DNA of 34,716 nt from Armatimonadota bacterium. GTDB lineage: Bacteria > Armatimonadota > Zipacnadia > UBA1398 > JAKPQA01. Each line of letters opens with the position of its first letter. The first letter of the stretch is position 1. Made by a program: the position numbers and the translations under genes. This document shows positions 15,320 through 24,082 of this stretch, piece after piece. The stretch lies in assembly GCA_029547025.1 (NCBI GenBank), contig JAKPQA010000204.1:1-34716 (forward strand). Direction: 5' to 3'. Below the pieces are notes generated by a model. That model was not told the origin of the DNA and ran no database searches. It was given only the letters and a program-made list of their open reading frames with translations.

Positions 15320-16684
15320 TCATCGGCGGCCGGCAAGCCAGGCGATGGCGCCGGGAGATGAACCCGCGAAGATCTGCGGACGGTGACCGGTCAGGCGCGC
15401 GTACTCGGCGGCCACCTCGTTGACGGCCTGGCGCGCGTCGCCATAGGTCAGGACCGCCACCGTGCCACCCGAGCCTCCGCCCGTGATCTTGGCGCCCATG
15501 AGGCCCCGCTCGGGTCCGCGTTCGCGGACCAGGCGGACGATGAGATCGGTCTCGGCGCAACCGAGGCCGGCCCGGTGGCCGTAGCTCCAGTGCGAGCCAT
15601 ACATCAGGGCACCGGCCTTCTCGACCGCGCGTCGCGACCCATCGGCCATGAGATCCATGAACTGCTCGACCCGATGGTTCTCGTAGATGGGGTGCTCGGT
15701 ACAACCGCGGACCGAGTAGCGAACACCGGGCCGGACCTTCGTGACGGGGTCGGCGGTACCTCCATATCGCGCGCTGAACTCTTCGCCCAATAACTTTGAC
15801 GGCAACAGATGGCGGAACTGAGCCGAATACTGAGCAGGCGTGAAGCGACACAGGTAGTTGCCCTCTGGGCGTACCCCGGCTTCATGGGCGATGACCTCGA
15901 GGCCCATGAAGGCCGCCACCCGCGTGCGGGTGTAGCGGCCGCCGCCCACCACGTGGCGTACCGCCGAGCTGATTCCATAGACCGACCAGCCGTCGGGCAG
16001 AACGCGGTTACCGAGCACGTCGTGGGGCTGGCACCGCAGTGCCAGCAGCGCCCCTCGTTCGCCCAGGGCGGAGGTAACTTGGTCCATAATCCCACACGGC
16101 GCCCCGGCGATGCGGTTCTCGACGATCTGGCACAGACGGGCCAGCTCGATCCCCGTCAGCCCAAGCCCCAGCATGCGGTCGATGGCGGCCATGGAGGCCA
16201 CCTCGATGGCCGCCGACGACGACACTCCAGCACCGATCGGCACGTCGCTGACGAGCGCCAGCGTGGCCCCCGATCCGCCTCTGGTCAGGACGCCCTCTCG
16301 AGCCAACACGGCCCAGGCGCCCAGCACATAGGCCGCCCAGTGCGTCCTCCGGTCTTGCGCGAACGCGTCCCGCAGTTGGTCATATGGGGCCGAGAGGAGG
16401 TCGCCGCGCGCCCAGGAAACCGTGTCGGCCCAATCCTCGGCCGCGGCCTGGACGCTCACCGCGACCAACTGGTCATCGTCGCGGGGCTCGATAGCGGCCC
16501 AGGCAGCCCGCTCGAGAGTCCCCTCGAGGACGGTGGATCCCGAGTAGTCAGCGATCCCACCCATCACGTCGAGACGTCCCGGTGCACGGGCGAGTATGGC
16601 GGAGCCGGGGTGCCTCAGGTGCAGAGATGCCGCTCGGGCGAGCCATCGACGGACCGCCGGCTCAGACCGCGCCTTCGCGTCCAT
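15320..16684 (-). CDS. L-arabinokinase-like GHMP sugar kinase
   Basis: 454-residue GHMP kinase that should phosphorylate a sugar at C1 using ATP. The sugar-binding signature is RAPGRLDVMGGIADYSGS (33-50), as in plant L-arabinokinase, rather than the GEHTDYN type of galactokinases. The ATP-binding loop PIGAGVSSSAA is at 149-159, the catalytic Asp in GIMDQ at 201 and motif 3 AKITGGGSGGTVAVL at about 398-412. The end IFAGSSPGA also recalls the plant enzyme. I infer L-arabinose, or a related pentose or galactose, as substrate; this needs assay. The ATG at 16684 is preceded by GGAGG with a short spacing; a TTG at 16717 would add eleven residues. Confidence 0.85.
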   Translation of the reverse strand: MDAKARSEPAVRRWLARAASLHLRHPGSAILARAPGRLDVMGGIADYSGSTVLEGTLERAAWAAIEPRDDDQLVAVSVQAAAEDWADTVSWARGDLLSAPYDQLRDAFAQDRRTHWAAYVLGAWAVLAREGVLTRGGSGATLALVSDVPIGAGVSSSAAIEVASMAAIDRMLGLGLTGIELARLCQIVENRIAGAPCGIMDQVTSALGERGALLALRCQPHDVLGNRVLPDGWSVYGISSAVRHVVGGGRYTRTRVAAFMGLEVIAHEAGVRPEGNYLCRFTPAQYSAQFRHLLPSKLLGEEFSARYGGTADPVTKVRPGVRYSVRGCTEHPIYENHRVEQFMDLMADGSRRAVEKAGALMYGSHWSYGHRAGLGCAETDLIVRLVRERGPERGLMGAKITGGGSGGTVAVLTYGDARQAVNEVAAEYARLTGHRPQIFAGSSPGAIAWLAGRR

Positions 16685-16988
16685 TTGGCCTCCATCTTGC
16701 CGCTGAATCGGGCACAACTACAGTACCGCACCGTCCCCGGCGCGTCTGCGGGCATGGCTCGCAGGCCAAACACAGCAGATAGCCGGCCGACAACGGGCCA
16801 GCGGGCCAGAACCCGTTCGCTGCCCACCGGCTATTCGCCTGGAACCAAACCCGGAATGGTGTGGGCTGGGCCTTAGTAGCCGCGTTCCCTGCAGGCACAG
16901 GGAGCACCTCGGTCTCGAGGGGCCGGGCTGGGGGACGGGGCGAATGGACCGCGTCGGCCCTCCACGGGGCGAACGGGGGAGCTGCGCG
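16685..16988. other. Divergent intergenic region, sugar kinase / HDOD gene
   Basis: 304 bases between divergent starts, so promoters for both genes are expected here. The only translation signals I can see are GGAGG next to the kinase start and GGGGGAG before the HDOD start. I find no convincing sigma-70 pair, no strong inverted repeat and no small gene with a ribosome binding site. Confidence 0.4.
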
Positions 16989-17906
16989 ATGGCAGGGCAG
17001 GGCGGCGAGGGCAGCCAGTCGCGGGTACTACCCGACCGCGTCAGGCAGGTCCTCAGCCGAGTGCAGGACATGCCAACCGTCTCGACGGTTCTCGCCGACG
17101 TGGCGGAGGCCACATCGGACCCGGAAGTCAGCGCCCGGGCCGTGGCCGAGATCATCGCCCGGGATCAGGCATTGACGATGCGACTGCTCCGCATCGTCAA
17201 CTCGGCCTTCTACGGCTTCCGGCGGCGCATCTCGACCGTGCACGACGCGGCCGTCATCATGGGGACCACCGCACTGCGCGCCGCCGTGCTGGGGGCCTCG
17301 GTGTTCGAATCGCTCAGGGGCTCGGCCGACGATGACGAGGCCTACGAGACCCTCAGGCAGCACTCGGCCGAGGCCGCAGAGGCCACCCGCGCGCTGGCGG
17401 CGCGCTACGGCTATCGCGAGCCCGGCGAGGCCCACGTCGCCGGCCTCCTGCACGATGTCGGCAAACTCGTGATCCGCCTCCAGTTCCCCGAGGAATACGC
17501 GGCGATTGTGGCCCACCAACAGTCATCGCGACTGCCGGCCGTCGTCGCCGAGCGGAAGTACCTGGGAGCCACCCATACTGAGATCGGCGGGTGGGTCGCT
17601 GAGATGTGGCAGCTCCCCGCCACGCTCCGTGACGCGCTACTCTATCACCACGAGCCGGGAGCGGCTCGGGAGAACTCGCTGCTGGTGGCGCTCGTTCATC
17701 TGGGGGATGTCGTCGCACATACCGCGGCCGGCATGGCGGGGCGCGCGTCTGCCTCCCCGCCCATCAGTGCGTCAGGCTGGGCCGTTCTGTCGGCCCGCCG
17801 TTCCGACATCCAACAGGAGGAGATCCGTGCCTTCGCCGAAGAACTGATCGGTGCCTGGGATCGGGTCCAGGCCCTGGCATACGGGCTGAGCGCGGCGGCA
17901 GGCTAG
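16989..17906 (+). CDS. HDOD-domain signalling protein 1
   Basis: 305-residue protein consisting almost wholly of an HDOD domain (about 15-215). Visible marks are RDQALTMRLLRIVNSAFYG near residue 57, ISTVHDAAVIMG, and LLHDVGK with the HD dipeptide that HDOD proteins often keep while lacking full HD-GYP chemistry. HDOD domains act in signalling, motility and cell-cycle or stress control; they usually bind partners rather than hydrolyse nucleotides. No receiver, GGDEF or EAL domain is fused. The ATG at 16989 has GGGGGAG upstream. The gene is followed 53 bases later by the M48 peptidase on the same strand, possibly one transcript. A second HDOD gene lies at 21634. Confidence 0.85.
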   Translation: MAGQGGEGSQSRVLPDRVRQVLSRVQDMPTVSTVLADVAEATSDPEVSARAVAEIIARDQALTMRLLRIVNSAFYGFRRRISTVHDAAVIMGTTALRAAVLGASVFESLRGSADDDEAYETLRQHSAEAAEATRALAARYGYREPGEAHVAGLLHDVGKLVIRLQFPEEYAAIVAHQQSSRLPAVVAERKYLGATHTEIGGWVAEMWQLPATLRDALLYHHEPGAARENSLLVALVHLGDVVAHTAAGMAGRASASPPISASGWAVLSARRSDIQQEEIRAFAEELIGAWDRVQALAYGLSAAAG

Positions 17907-17959
17907 TGCCGCCGCGGTCTCGGCGCGGGCGCGGCAAGGCGCCACAGGGAGCGATCCGC

Positions 17960-19999
17960 ATGTCCACCACGCCACGGCGAGCGGCCCTACCTGCCCTCGC
18001 CGGCATTCTCGTGCTCCTGGCCGGCCGCCCGGCCAGCGCGTCCTGGTTGTCGGAGAACCTCGAGCGCCTCTACGGATCCTACGTCAAGGTCATGCTCGAG
18101 GCACAGGTGCCCCTCGAAAAGGACGCCCTCCTCAACGACATGGTCCGCGACATGTTTGGCGAGTTGGTCGAGGCAGGCGGACGCCCGAACCTCGAGCACC
18201 GCATCCGCATCCTCGACACCGACATGGTGAACGCCATGGCCGCTCCCGGCGGATACGTCTGGGTCACCAAGGGCATGCTGCGCTTCGTCGACACCCCGGA
18301 CGAGCTGGCTGCCGTGCTCGGGCACGAGCTGGGACACGTGACTTACCGCCACGGGTGGGAGAATCTGAAGCGTGACTTCGCCGTGGACATGCTCCTGAAC
18401 GCGCTGCAGGCCACCCAGTTCGCGGACTTCACCGGATGGGCCAGCGTGCTCTACTACTTCAAAGCCCTTCACTATAGTCGCGAGGACGAGCTCGAGGCCG
18501 ATCGTGCGGGAGCCACCTTCTCCCAGCTCGCCGGGTGGGACAACCTCCGCATGTCGGAGTTCTTCACGCGGCTGGCCAAGGAGGATGGGCACCAGTCGAA
18601 GTTCGACATCTTCTTCTCGACCCATCCCAGCCACGAGCAGCGCCTCGAACAGCTCAGCACGCTACCCGAGTTCGCCATCACCGACCCGGCAGTACTGGTG
18701 CGGATCGGCGACAACTACGCGGCGCGGTACCTCTTCAACCAGGCCGCGGAAAGCTACCAGGCGGCGCTCAAGCTTGACCCCGACCACGCAGACGCCCACG
18801 CCCGCCTCGCCAGCGTCTACGGGTTCCTCGGAATGGACGACCGTGCCAGGGAGTCGCTGGCTCGCGCCCGCAGCCTGTCGGGCGGAGCCCTCCCGGTGGC
18901 CACGCGGGACGAACTCGTCGCCGGCATTGTCGACGCGCTGGCCGCCGCCAGTCAGAACCGGGCGCCCATGCCCGCAGCCGGAGGGCTCGACGTGAGTGCG
19001 GCCCTGGCCGCGCTGGACCGAGCCGACGAGAATCTGCGCGAAGCCGAGTCGCTGCTCGAACACCATGCCAGAACCATCGAGAAACAGCGCAAGGACCTCG
19101 ACACCACACTCGACCATGCGGTCGACTTCATCAACGAACGCATCGCCGGGGCGCCCAGCAGTGTCCGCGGGTGGCAGACACTCGCCGCTGCGGCCGACGC
19201 CGTATCCTGGGTGACCGAGTCGGCCGTCGCGTCCGACGAAGTGGCCGACATCAGCCATCGAGTGGTCGAGGAACACCGGGCAACCCAGAACCTGCTCCGG
19301 CGAGTCATCACCGATCCCGAGCTCCTGGCCCGTGCCCCGGTCTCGGTCAGTCTCGCGCTGGCAGCCCCCGAAGCCACCGCGGCCGCCACGGTCGAGATGG
19401 TCGACGCCCTCGGCCAAGCCCGGCAATCGCTGGAGGAAGCGCAGGCCGCAGCACTGAGCATCGGTGCCAACACGGCGGCGCTGCGGCGCGCACTCTACAC
19501 CGGTGCGGGCTACGAGGAGGCCATTGCACTCTTCAGCCGTCACTCGGTCAATGTCCGCGGGGCCGTTCGATCGGCGGAACGCGCCCAGAAGACCGGCTCG
19601 CGTGCCGCCGTCCGGAGCGCCGAGGCGGAGATCGCGCTGGACCTGGCCCTCTCAGGGGCCGTGGCCGATCTCGTGACCGAGGCGACCCTCGCTCGTCTGC
19701 TCCGCGCCGACACCCGGGTTTTCGCCCAGGCGCGCCAGGCCACCAGCAACTTCGGCGAGATTATCATGATCTGCGCCGCCTCCCGGATGCTCAAGACGGA
19801 CGTCTCGGAGATCGTGCACCGGCTGAATGGCGAGAAGTCGGTCGTCGATGGCCTGGCAAACCTCGGTGTCGACATGGATAACCTGCATATCGTGATGCAC
19901 CTCGCCGCCACAACCCTCCGGCACGAGCGCAACGCGGCTCTCCGGCTCCGCGGACTGGACCGGGTCCTGGACTCGACCACGGTAGCGGCGGCCCCGTAG
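17960..19999 (+). CDS. Secreted M48 zinc peptidase with TPR and long helical tail
   Basis: 679-residue BepA/YfgC-like protease. The signal peptide (about 1-28, ending PASAS) sends it to the periplasm. The zinc site is HELGH (122-126) with the third ligand in EDELEAD (about Glu 177). TPR-like helices follow (about 245-320). The last 330 or so residues are helical and Ala-rich, with coiled-coil-like stretches (NLREAESLLEHHARTIEKQ), and match no domain I know. Typical BepA proteins are near 490 residues, so the tail is an extension. Relatives control outer-membrane protein assembly and quality. The ATG at 17960 follows GGGAG; an earlier ATG-like codon overlapping the HDOD stop gives an Arg-rich non-signal extension. 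Confidence 0.85.
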   Translation: MSTTPRRAALPALAGILVLLAGRPASASWLSENLERLYGSYVKVMLEAQVPLEKDALLNDMVRDMFGELVEAGGRPNLEHRIRILDTDMVNAMAAPGGYVWVTKGMLRFVDTPDELAAVLGHELGHVTYRHGWENLKRDFAVDMLLNALQATQFADFTGWASVLYYFKALHYSREDELEADRAGATFSQLAGWDNLRMSEFFTRLAKEDGHQSKFDIFFSTHPSHEQRLEQLSTLPEFAITDPAVLVRIGDNYAARYLFNQAAESYQAALKLDPDHADAHARLASVYGFLGMDDRARESLARARSLSGGALPVATRDELVAGIVDALAAASQNRAPMPAAGGLDVSAALAALDRADENLREAESLLEHHARTIEKQRKDLDTTLDHAVDFINERIAGAPSSVRGWQTLAAAADAVSWVTESAVASDEVADISHRVVEEHRATQNLLRRVITDPELLARAPVSVSLALAAPEATAAATVEMVDALGQARQSLEEAQAAALSIGANTAALRRALYTGAGYEEAIALFSRHSVNVRGAVRSAERAQKTGSRAAVRSAEAEIALDLALSGAVADLVTEATLARLLRADTRVFAQARQATSNFGEIIMICAASRMLKTDVSEIVHRLNGEKSVVDGLANLGVDMDNLHIVMHLAATTLRHERNAALRLRGLDRVLDSTTVAAAP

Positions 20000-20129
20000 G
20001 TCCCCGGCAGCGCGGCGCGCCGACCTCGGTGGAGGGGAAGGGGCCGAGCAGGAGGGGCGGGTCTGCGAGAGAGACGGGGGCCGGTCCAGACAACGGCCGC
20101 GCACCGCACCCAGCCCCCGGGCCCGGCGC

Positions 20130-21362
20130 CTAGAACGGGGCGGGGCGCGATGTGGTCCCCACGCGTTGCCCGTCCCAACGCGACAACCGCGCCGGCGCTA
20201 CCACTCTCTTGCGCCCGAGAAGCGCGACGTGGACGGTGTCGCCGGCGACCCAGGCCTTGATGATCAACGGCGCCGGGGTCACGTTACGGAACCGCAGGTC
20301 GGCCGTTCCCCAGGACACGGTGGCATCCCGGCCCGGCGCCACATACGGCACCGGGCGCATATGGCGGTGGCGCTCCGTGATGGCCTGGCCTGCCAGGGCA
20401 GCGGCGTTGTACACCGTCGTCGAAACCTGGCATACGCCCCCCCCATATCCCACATCCGCCTGAGTCCCGTTGTAGACGCCCGCGAGTCTGTACCCGCGCT
20501 CGCGGGTCCGAGGGCCCGTGGCCCCGTTGAGTGAGAACTCCTCGCCGGGAAGCAGAATGGTGTCGTTCAGCGCCCGTGTGGCCAGCCGGATGTTCTCACT
20601 CCGATTGGCGGCCCGCAGGCTGAAGCGGGTGTGGAAGTGCCCGAGGACCCCAAAGCCGGCCAGAATCGACGGCTCCAGCAGTGCCGGTTTCGGCAGGACT
20701 GCCACCTCGATGGCGTCGGGCCCTGGCGCGGCGGCGAAGGCCTCCTCGATACGGGCGAGCGTCGCCTCCAAATCCACGATCCGGCCCGGCTGCCCCGGAT
20801 GCACGACCACCTGGCCGTCGACGAGCTCGACCGTCGCGCCAATCGGGCTCTGCTCCGCGGCGTCCGCCACTCTACGCAGGAGTCTGAGGGCCTGGGCTCG
20901 TCGCACGCGCATGGGCAGCGGAAGCCGCCGCTGCACGACCAACGATCGGGTACGCTCACGCACTCGAGCCCACGCGCCCGCTCCGCGCCCGGCCGCCAGG
21001 GCCAGCGCCACCGCGCCATCGACGTCGGGCTCCACACCGAGTTCGCCCAGCGTGACCGGCACGGTGCCACCGGGGAGACTGAGCAGGACGGTCCGTCGGG
21101 CCAATGAGTCGGCCAGCGAGTCCAGGGTGTCGCGTGCCTGCGGCTCGGTCAACCCACCCAGGTTCACGCCCTGAACGACGACGGCGCGGAGGATCGTACC
21201 GTGGGGAAGCTCCAGAAACGCGCGGGCGGCCAGGAAGAGGGCACCGGCAACGGCGATGCTGGCAAGGGGAAGGAGGCGCATCACTCGGCGCACACGCGCC
21301 ACCTCGGACTCGTCCGCGGCCTCCTCAGTCACAGCCGGCGAGGGGGAGGCGCCAACGCCCAT
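20130..21362 (-). CDS. VanW-domain protein with N-terminal membrane anchor
   Basis: 410 residues. A single membrane segment (about 29-49) anchors the protein, followed by a presumed extracytoplasmic region. The segment VNLGGLTEPQARDTL, then PVTLGELGVEPD, resembles the peptidoglycan-binding domain often found before VanW. The VanW domain (about 240-370) shows TRFSLRAANRSENIRLATRA, LLPGEEFSLN, GPRTRERGY, and GYGGGVCQVSTTVYNAA with the conserved Cys. VanW function is unproven; proteins of this type occur near cell-wall genes. The ATG at 21362 has only a weak ribosome binding site; a later start near the membrane segment (about 21281) is possible. The stop converges with the M48 gene, with 130 bases between showing no clear terminator. 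Confidence 0.78.
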   Translation of the reverse strand: MGVGASPSPAVTEEAADESEVARVRRVMRLLPLASIAVAGALFLAARAFLELPHGTILRAVVVQGVNLGGLTEPQARDTLDSLADSLARRTVLLSLPGGTVPVTLGELGVEPDVDGAVALALAAGRGAGAWARVRERTRSLVVQRRLPLPMRVRRAQALRLLRRVADAAEQSPIGATVELVDGQVVVHPGQPGRIVDLEATLARIEEAFAAAPGPDAIEVAVLPKPALLEPSILAGFGVLGHFHTRFSLRAANRSENIRLATRALNDTILLPGEEFSLNGATGPRTRERGYRLAGVYNGTQADVGYGGGVCQVSTTVYNAAALAGQAITERHRHMRPVPYVAPGRDATVSWGTADLRFRNVTPAPLIIKAWVAGDTVHVALLGRKRVVAPARLSRWDGQRVGTTSRPAPF

Positions 21363-21633
21363 GCTGAGCCGGAGAGGGCGGTCCACAGCGCACTGACCTA
21401 CTCCGAACGTCAGCCTAGCCACCCCGTCTTCGGGTGTCAACCCGCACGATCACATCAACGAAGGACAGTCCAGTTGGGCACCTGAAGATGAAAACGAATG
21501 GCTACGGTCACGGGAGCGGCACGACGAGCCTGGCCCGGGGCATCCCCGGCATCGTCTCTGGGGAACCCTGGCCGCGACGCGCGGACCTCGGCGGGTGGCG
21601 TTCGGCTCCGCCGGTCATCGGTCAGCCATAGCC

Positions 21634-22647
21634 ATGGAGCGGGATCCACAGTCCGGGGGGGCGTTCAGACTGGCCGGTCCGAATCTGAGTGCTGCTGCGG
21701 AACACCTCTGTTGGGGAACCCATGTTCCACGCCGAACGGAGGGAGCCGTCTTCAAACCGACGGGATCAGGTGAGCAGCCTCACGGCCGTGCGGCTGAACT
21801 GGTGGACCTGAGCCGTCTGCCGGTGATCTCGGCGGTGGTCCGTGAGGTACTGGAGCTGACAGCCTCACCCGACGTGGCACCGATGGCCGTTGCCCAAGCC
21901 ATCGAGGGCGATCCGGTGGTGTGTGCCCGATTGCTTCGCGTTGCCAACTCCCCGTACTTCGGGGCCGCCCGGGCCATCGGCTCGGTCCGTCACGCCGTCA
22001 CATTCCTGGGTCTCGAGATGGTCCGCGCGCTGGTGGTCAGTGCCGCAGTCATGGAAGCGCTGCGGCCCACCCGGCCCCTGGCCGGCATCCCCCTCGATGC
22101 ATTCTGGGAGCACAGCAGTGCGGTGGCGGTGCTCGCTCGCCGCGTCGCCACGTCGGAGGCGCCCGCCCTGAGCGGCGAGGCCTTCGTCGCGGGGCTTCTG
22201 CACGACATCGGCAGCCTGATCCTCGCCTGCAGCTCGCCCGATCGCTACCGCCAGGTGCTTGAGACGGGGGCTCGGAAGCAGTGGCCCATCGTGGCCGTTG
22301 AACCCGACGCCTTCGGGATGAATCACGCCCACGTCGGCGGGGCCGCCGCGCGGCACTGGGGCCTGCCCCACGCGCTGGTGAACGCCATCCAGCACCACCA
22401 CTCCCCCGGGCAGGCGCTGCGCTATGGCGAGCTGGCGTCCGTCGTTCACGTGGCGGACGCTGCGGCCCAGAGCATGGGGATCGCTGGGTTCGAGACGGCT
22501 CCCGGCCCATGGGTCGAGCCATGCGCCTGGCTCATCCTGGGGGGCCGGCGCCTCGGCGCTGAGGCCGACCGACTGAGCCGCTACACGGGTAGCCAGACGG
22601 ATCAGCAGGCGATCCGGGGTCTGAGTGCCGCCTTGGCGGCCGGGTAG
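21634..22647 (+). CDS. HDOD-domain signalling protein 2
   Basis: 337 residues from this start. The HDOD domain covers about 57-260: LSRLPVISAVVREVLELTAS, then ARLLRVANSPYFG, SVRHAVTFLG, and LLHDIGSL. It is similar in layout to the HDOD protein at 16989 but clearly diverged, so the two are not a recent duplication. The start is uncertain: ATG 21634 has no clear ribosome binding site, and the first 55 residues look non-conserved. GTG 21802, at the domain border, is an alternative but also lacks a site. No catalytic output domain is attached. The 271-base divergent gap to the VanW gene shows no element I can name. Confidence 0.75.
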   Translation: MERDPQSGGAFRLAGPNLSAAAEHLCWGTHVPRRTEGAVFKPTGSGEQPHGRAAELVDLSRLPVISAVVREVLELTASPDVAPMAVAQAIEGDPVVCARLLRVANSPYFGAARAIGSVRHAVTFLGLEMVRALVVSAAVMEALRPTRPLAGIPLDAFWEHSSAVAVLARRVATSEAPALSGEAFVAGLLHDIGSLILACSSPDRYRQVLETGARKQWPIVAVEPDAFGMNHAHVGGAAARHWGLPHALVNAIQHHHSPGQALRYGELASVVHVADAAAQSMGIAGFETAPGPWVEPCAWLILGGRRLGAEADRLSRYTGSQTDQQAIRGLSAALAAG

Positions 22648-22670
22648 CGCCGTCTCGGTCTGCAGATGCA

Positions 22671-22700
22671 TGGTCATATGCTGATGTGCTCATATGACCA
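22671..22700. promoter_or_regulatory. Perfect 10-base inverted repeat with CATATG half sites
   Basis: TGGTCATATG (22671-22680) and CATATGACCA (22691-22700) are perfect inverted copies separated by 10 bases. It lies 23 bases past the HDOD stop at 22647. The stem is AT-richer than its surroundings, and half-site centres are about 20 bases apart, near two helical turns. It could be a terminator hairpin for the HDOD gene (no T-tract follows) or a dimeric operator. Role not determined. Confidence 0.4.
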
Positions 22701-22733
22701 CTCATCGATGTACCTGGTTCTCTTCACAGATAG

Positions 22734-22772
22734 ACAGCCGGGAGCGCGACTGATCGCCGCGCTCCCGGCTGT
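22734..22772 (-). terminator. Strong hairpin ending the prepilin-lipoprotein operon
   Basis: A perfect 15-base stem, ACAGCCGGGAGCGCG (22734-22748) with CGCGCTCCCGGCTGT (22758-22772), surrounds a 9-base loop. It starts 12 bases after the lipoprotein stop on the minus strand. CTATCTGTG follows instead of a full T-run. Given stem length and position, a terminator is the simplest reading; it would also block transcription entering from the HDOD gene. Confidence 0.75.
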
Positions 22773-22784
22773 CCCGCTCCGGGA

Positions 22785-22946
22785 CTAGTTGCCCTTCTTG
22801 ACTTGGTCGATCAGGCTCTTTCCGAGCTTCTGCTGATCGGCCGGCGCCTCGGGTGACGGCTTCTTGCTGTCGGACGACTTGCAGCCGGCCATGATCGGCG
22901 CCGCGAGCATGAACACGGCCAGACCCAACAGGACGATGCGCTTCAC
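22785..22946 (-). CDS. 53-residue lipoprotein next to prepilin gene
   Basis: A short gene starting at GTG 22946: MKRIVLLGLAVFMLAAP, then IMAGC with the lipobox Cys at residue 22, then a Lys/Ser/Pro-rich mature part ending LIDQVKKGN. The mature lipoprotein would be only about 32 residues. GGAGG lies ten bases upstream of the GTG. It starts 38 bases after the prepilin-like gene on the same strand and ends just before a 15-base-stem hairpin, so the two genes probably form one operon. No domain is recognised. A role with the pilin-like protein is suggested only by context. Confidence 0.75.
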   Translation of the reverse strand: MKRIVLLGLAVFMLAAPIMAGCKSSDSKKPSPEAPADQQKLGKSLIDQVKKGN

Positions 22947-22984
22947 TGTGCTCAAACCTCCATCATATCCCGTGACTCGGTCGC

Positions 22985-23689
22985 CTAGGTTCCGGCGTTG
23001 TACTGGTACCAGCCGTTGTCCGGGTCGAGCTCCCAGCGCCAGTCGCCGGCCGGAGCGGGGTTCACGTTGGGAACGGACAAGGGGATCTTCTTGGCCTTGA
23101 CGTGCCCATCGACATAGAGCAGGTTGGCGGTCTCGTTGTGGACATTAGCCACGCTCGGGTCACAGGCCCGAGAGCCGTTACCGTCGCCCCGGGCCCACGC
23201 GGTGGCGTGCAGGATGCTGCGACGACCGTCGAACTGCATGATGGTCGTTGCGGGGGCCTGGATCGAGTCGAGTTTCTTGCCGTCCAGGTTGTCGTAGGTT
23301 CCATTGCTGACGGTCAGCCACATGTTGTACATGTAGCTGGCGGGGATGTAGTTCGGATCCCCGGTGCCGCCCCCGTAGCCGCACGCGCAGGCGGTGTCCA
23401 CGTTGGCGGGGCACTGCAGGAGTTGGATGTTCTTCATGTAGGGCTGTACGCGGATCCAGTAGCTCGACCACGACGGGGTAGGCCAGAGGTAGGTCAGCAC
23501 GCCATCGTAGTCCTGCGCATACATGTTCCAGGCCAGCCCGATCTGCTTGAGGTTGGACTGGCAGGATGCCTGGCGCGCTTTGGCCCTCGCTTTGGCGAAG
23601 ACCGGGAACAAGATGGCAGCCAGAATCGCGATGATCGCAATCACGACGAGGAGCTCGATGAGGGTAAACCCTCTCCGACGCTTACGCAT
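22985..23689 (-). CDS. Type II secretion/pilin-like protein, H-x9-DG type
   Basis: 234 residues. The prepilin signal is [13 protein letters not shown], with cleavage expected between Gly and Phe and the conserved Glu at +5. The hydrophobic helix continues to [18 protein letters not shown], then [21 protein letters not shown], the pattern common in Armatimonadota. The C-terminal part has cysteines ([19 protein letters not shown]) and a final [12 protein letters not shown] motif (H-x9-DG). Proteins of this class form pseudopili or secretion-associated filaments and occur in many copies in such genomes. The ATG at 23689 follows AAGGAG eight bases upstream; the longer in-frame start at 23779 gives a non-signal extension. 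It is followed by the lipoprotein gene. Confidence 0.9.
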   Translation of the reverse strand: MRKRRRGFTLIELLVVIAIIAILAAILFPVFAKARAKARQASCQSNLKQIGLAWNMYAQDYDGVLTYLWPTPSWSSYWIRVQPYMKNIQLLQCPANVDTACACGYGGGTGDPNYIPASYMYNMWLTVSNGTYDNLDGKKLDSIQAPATTIMQFDGRRSILHATAWARGDGNGSRACDPSVANVHNETANLLYVDGHVKAKKIPLSVPNVNPAPAGDWRWELDPDNGWYQYNAGT

Positions 23690-24082
23690 GTGAAGCTCTC
23701 CTTCCGACGGCAAACCTAGATGATAAAGTGCGCAATACGAGCGCCATTTGCGAAGTCCACTATCATTACCAGCCCCCAATCCTTATATAGCTACTAGTAC
23801 TAATGGACATTATCTCCCACACACCGGCCGTGGTGGTGATTCGACTCGGCCCGGTCTGGGTCCTCCTGCCGACGGGGACTCGAGGTGCAGAGGCTGGTGC
23901 ATTCGCTCGCATGCGGGTGGGGCCCTGCTTGGTTCAGGGCCGTCTGTGCCTGAGAGAGCTCACGGCCCGGCGGAAGAACGGGAGGACGTATCAGCGGTGC
24001 GCCCAACCTCGGCTGTGCGGCCGAATGGGGTATGATCAATGGTTACCCGCCCGGCGTCGGGCATAGCGATGGAGGCGACTCG
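23690..24082. other. Divergent intergenic region, prepilin / uvrB
   Basis: 393 bases between divergent genes. An AT-rich island at about 23783-23815 (TTATATAGCTACTAGTAC and following) stands out from the GC-rich surroundings. On the minus strand TATCAT (23725-23720) resembles a -10 box for the prepilin gene but has no good -35. On the plus strand TATGAT at 24031-24036 could be a -10 for uvrB, again without a clear -35. I saw no LexA-type box, no c-di-GMP riboswitch core (no GCAAACC) and no small gene. Confidence 0.4.
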
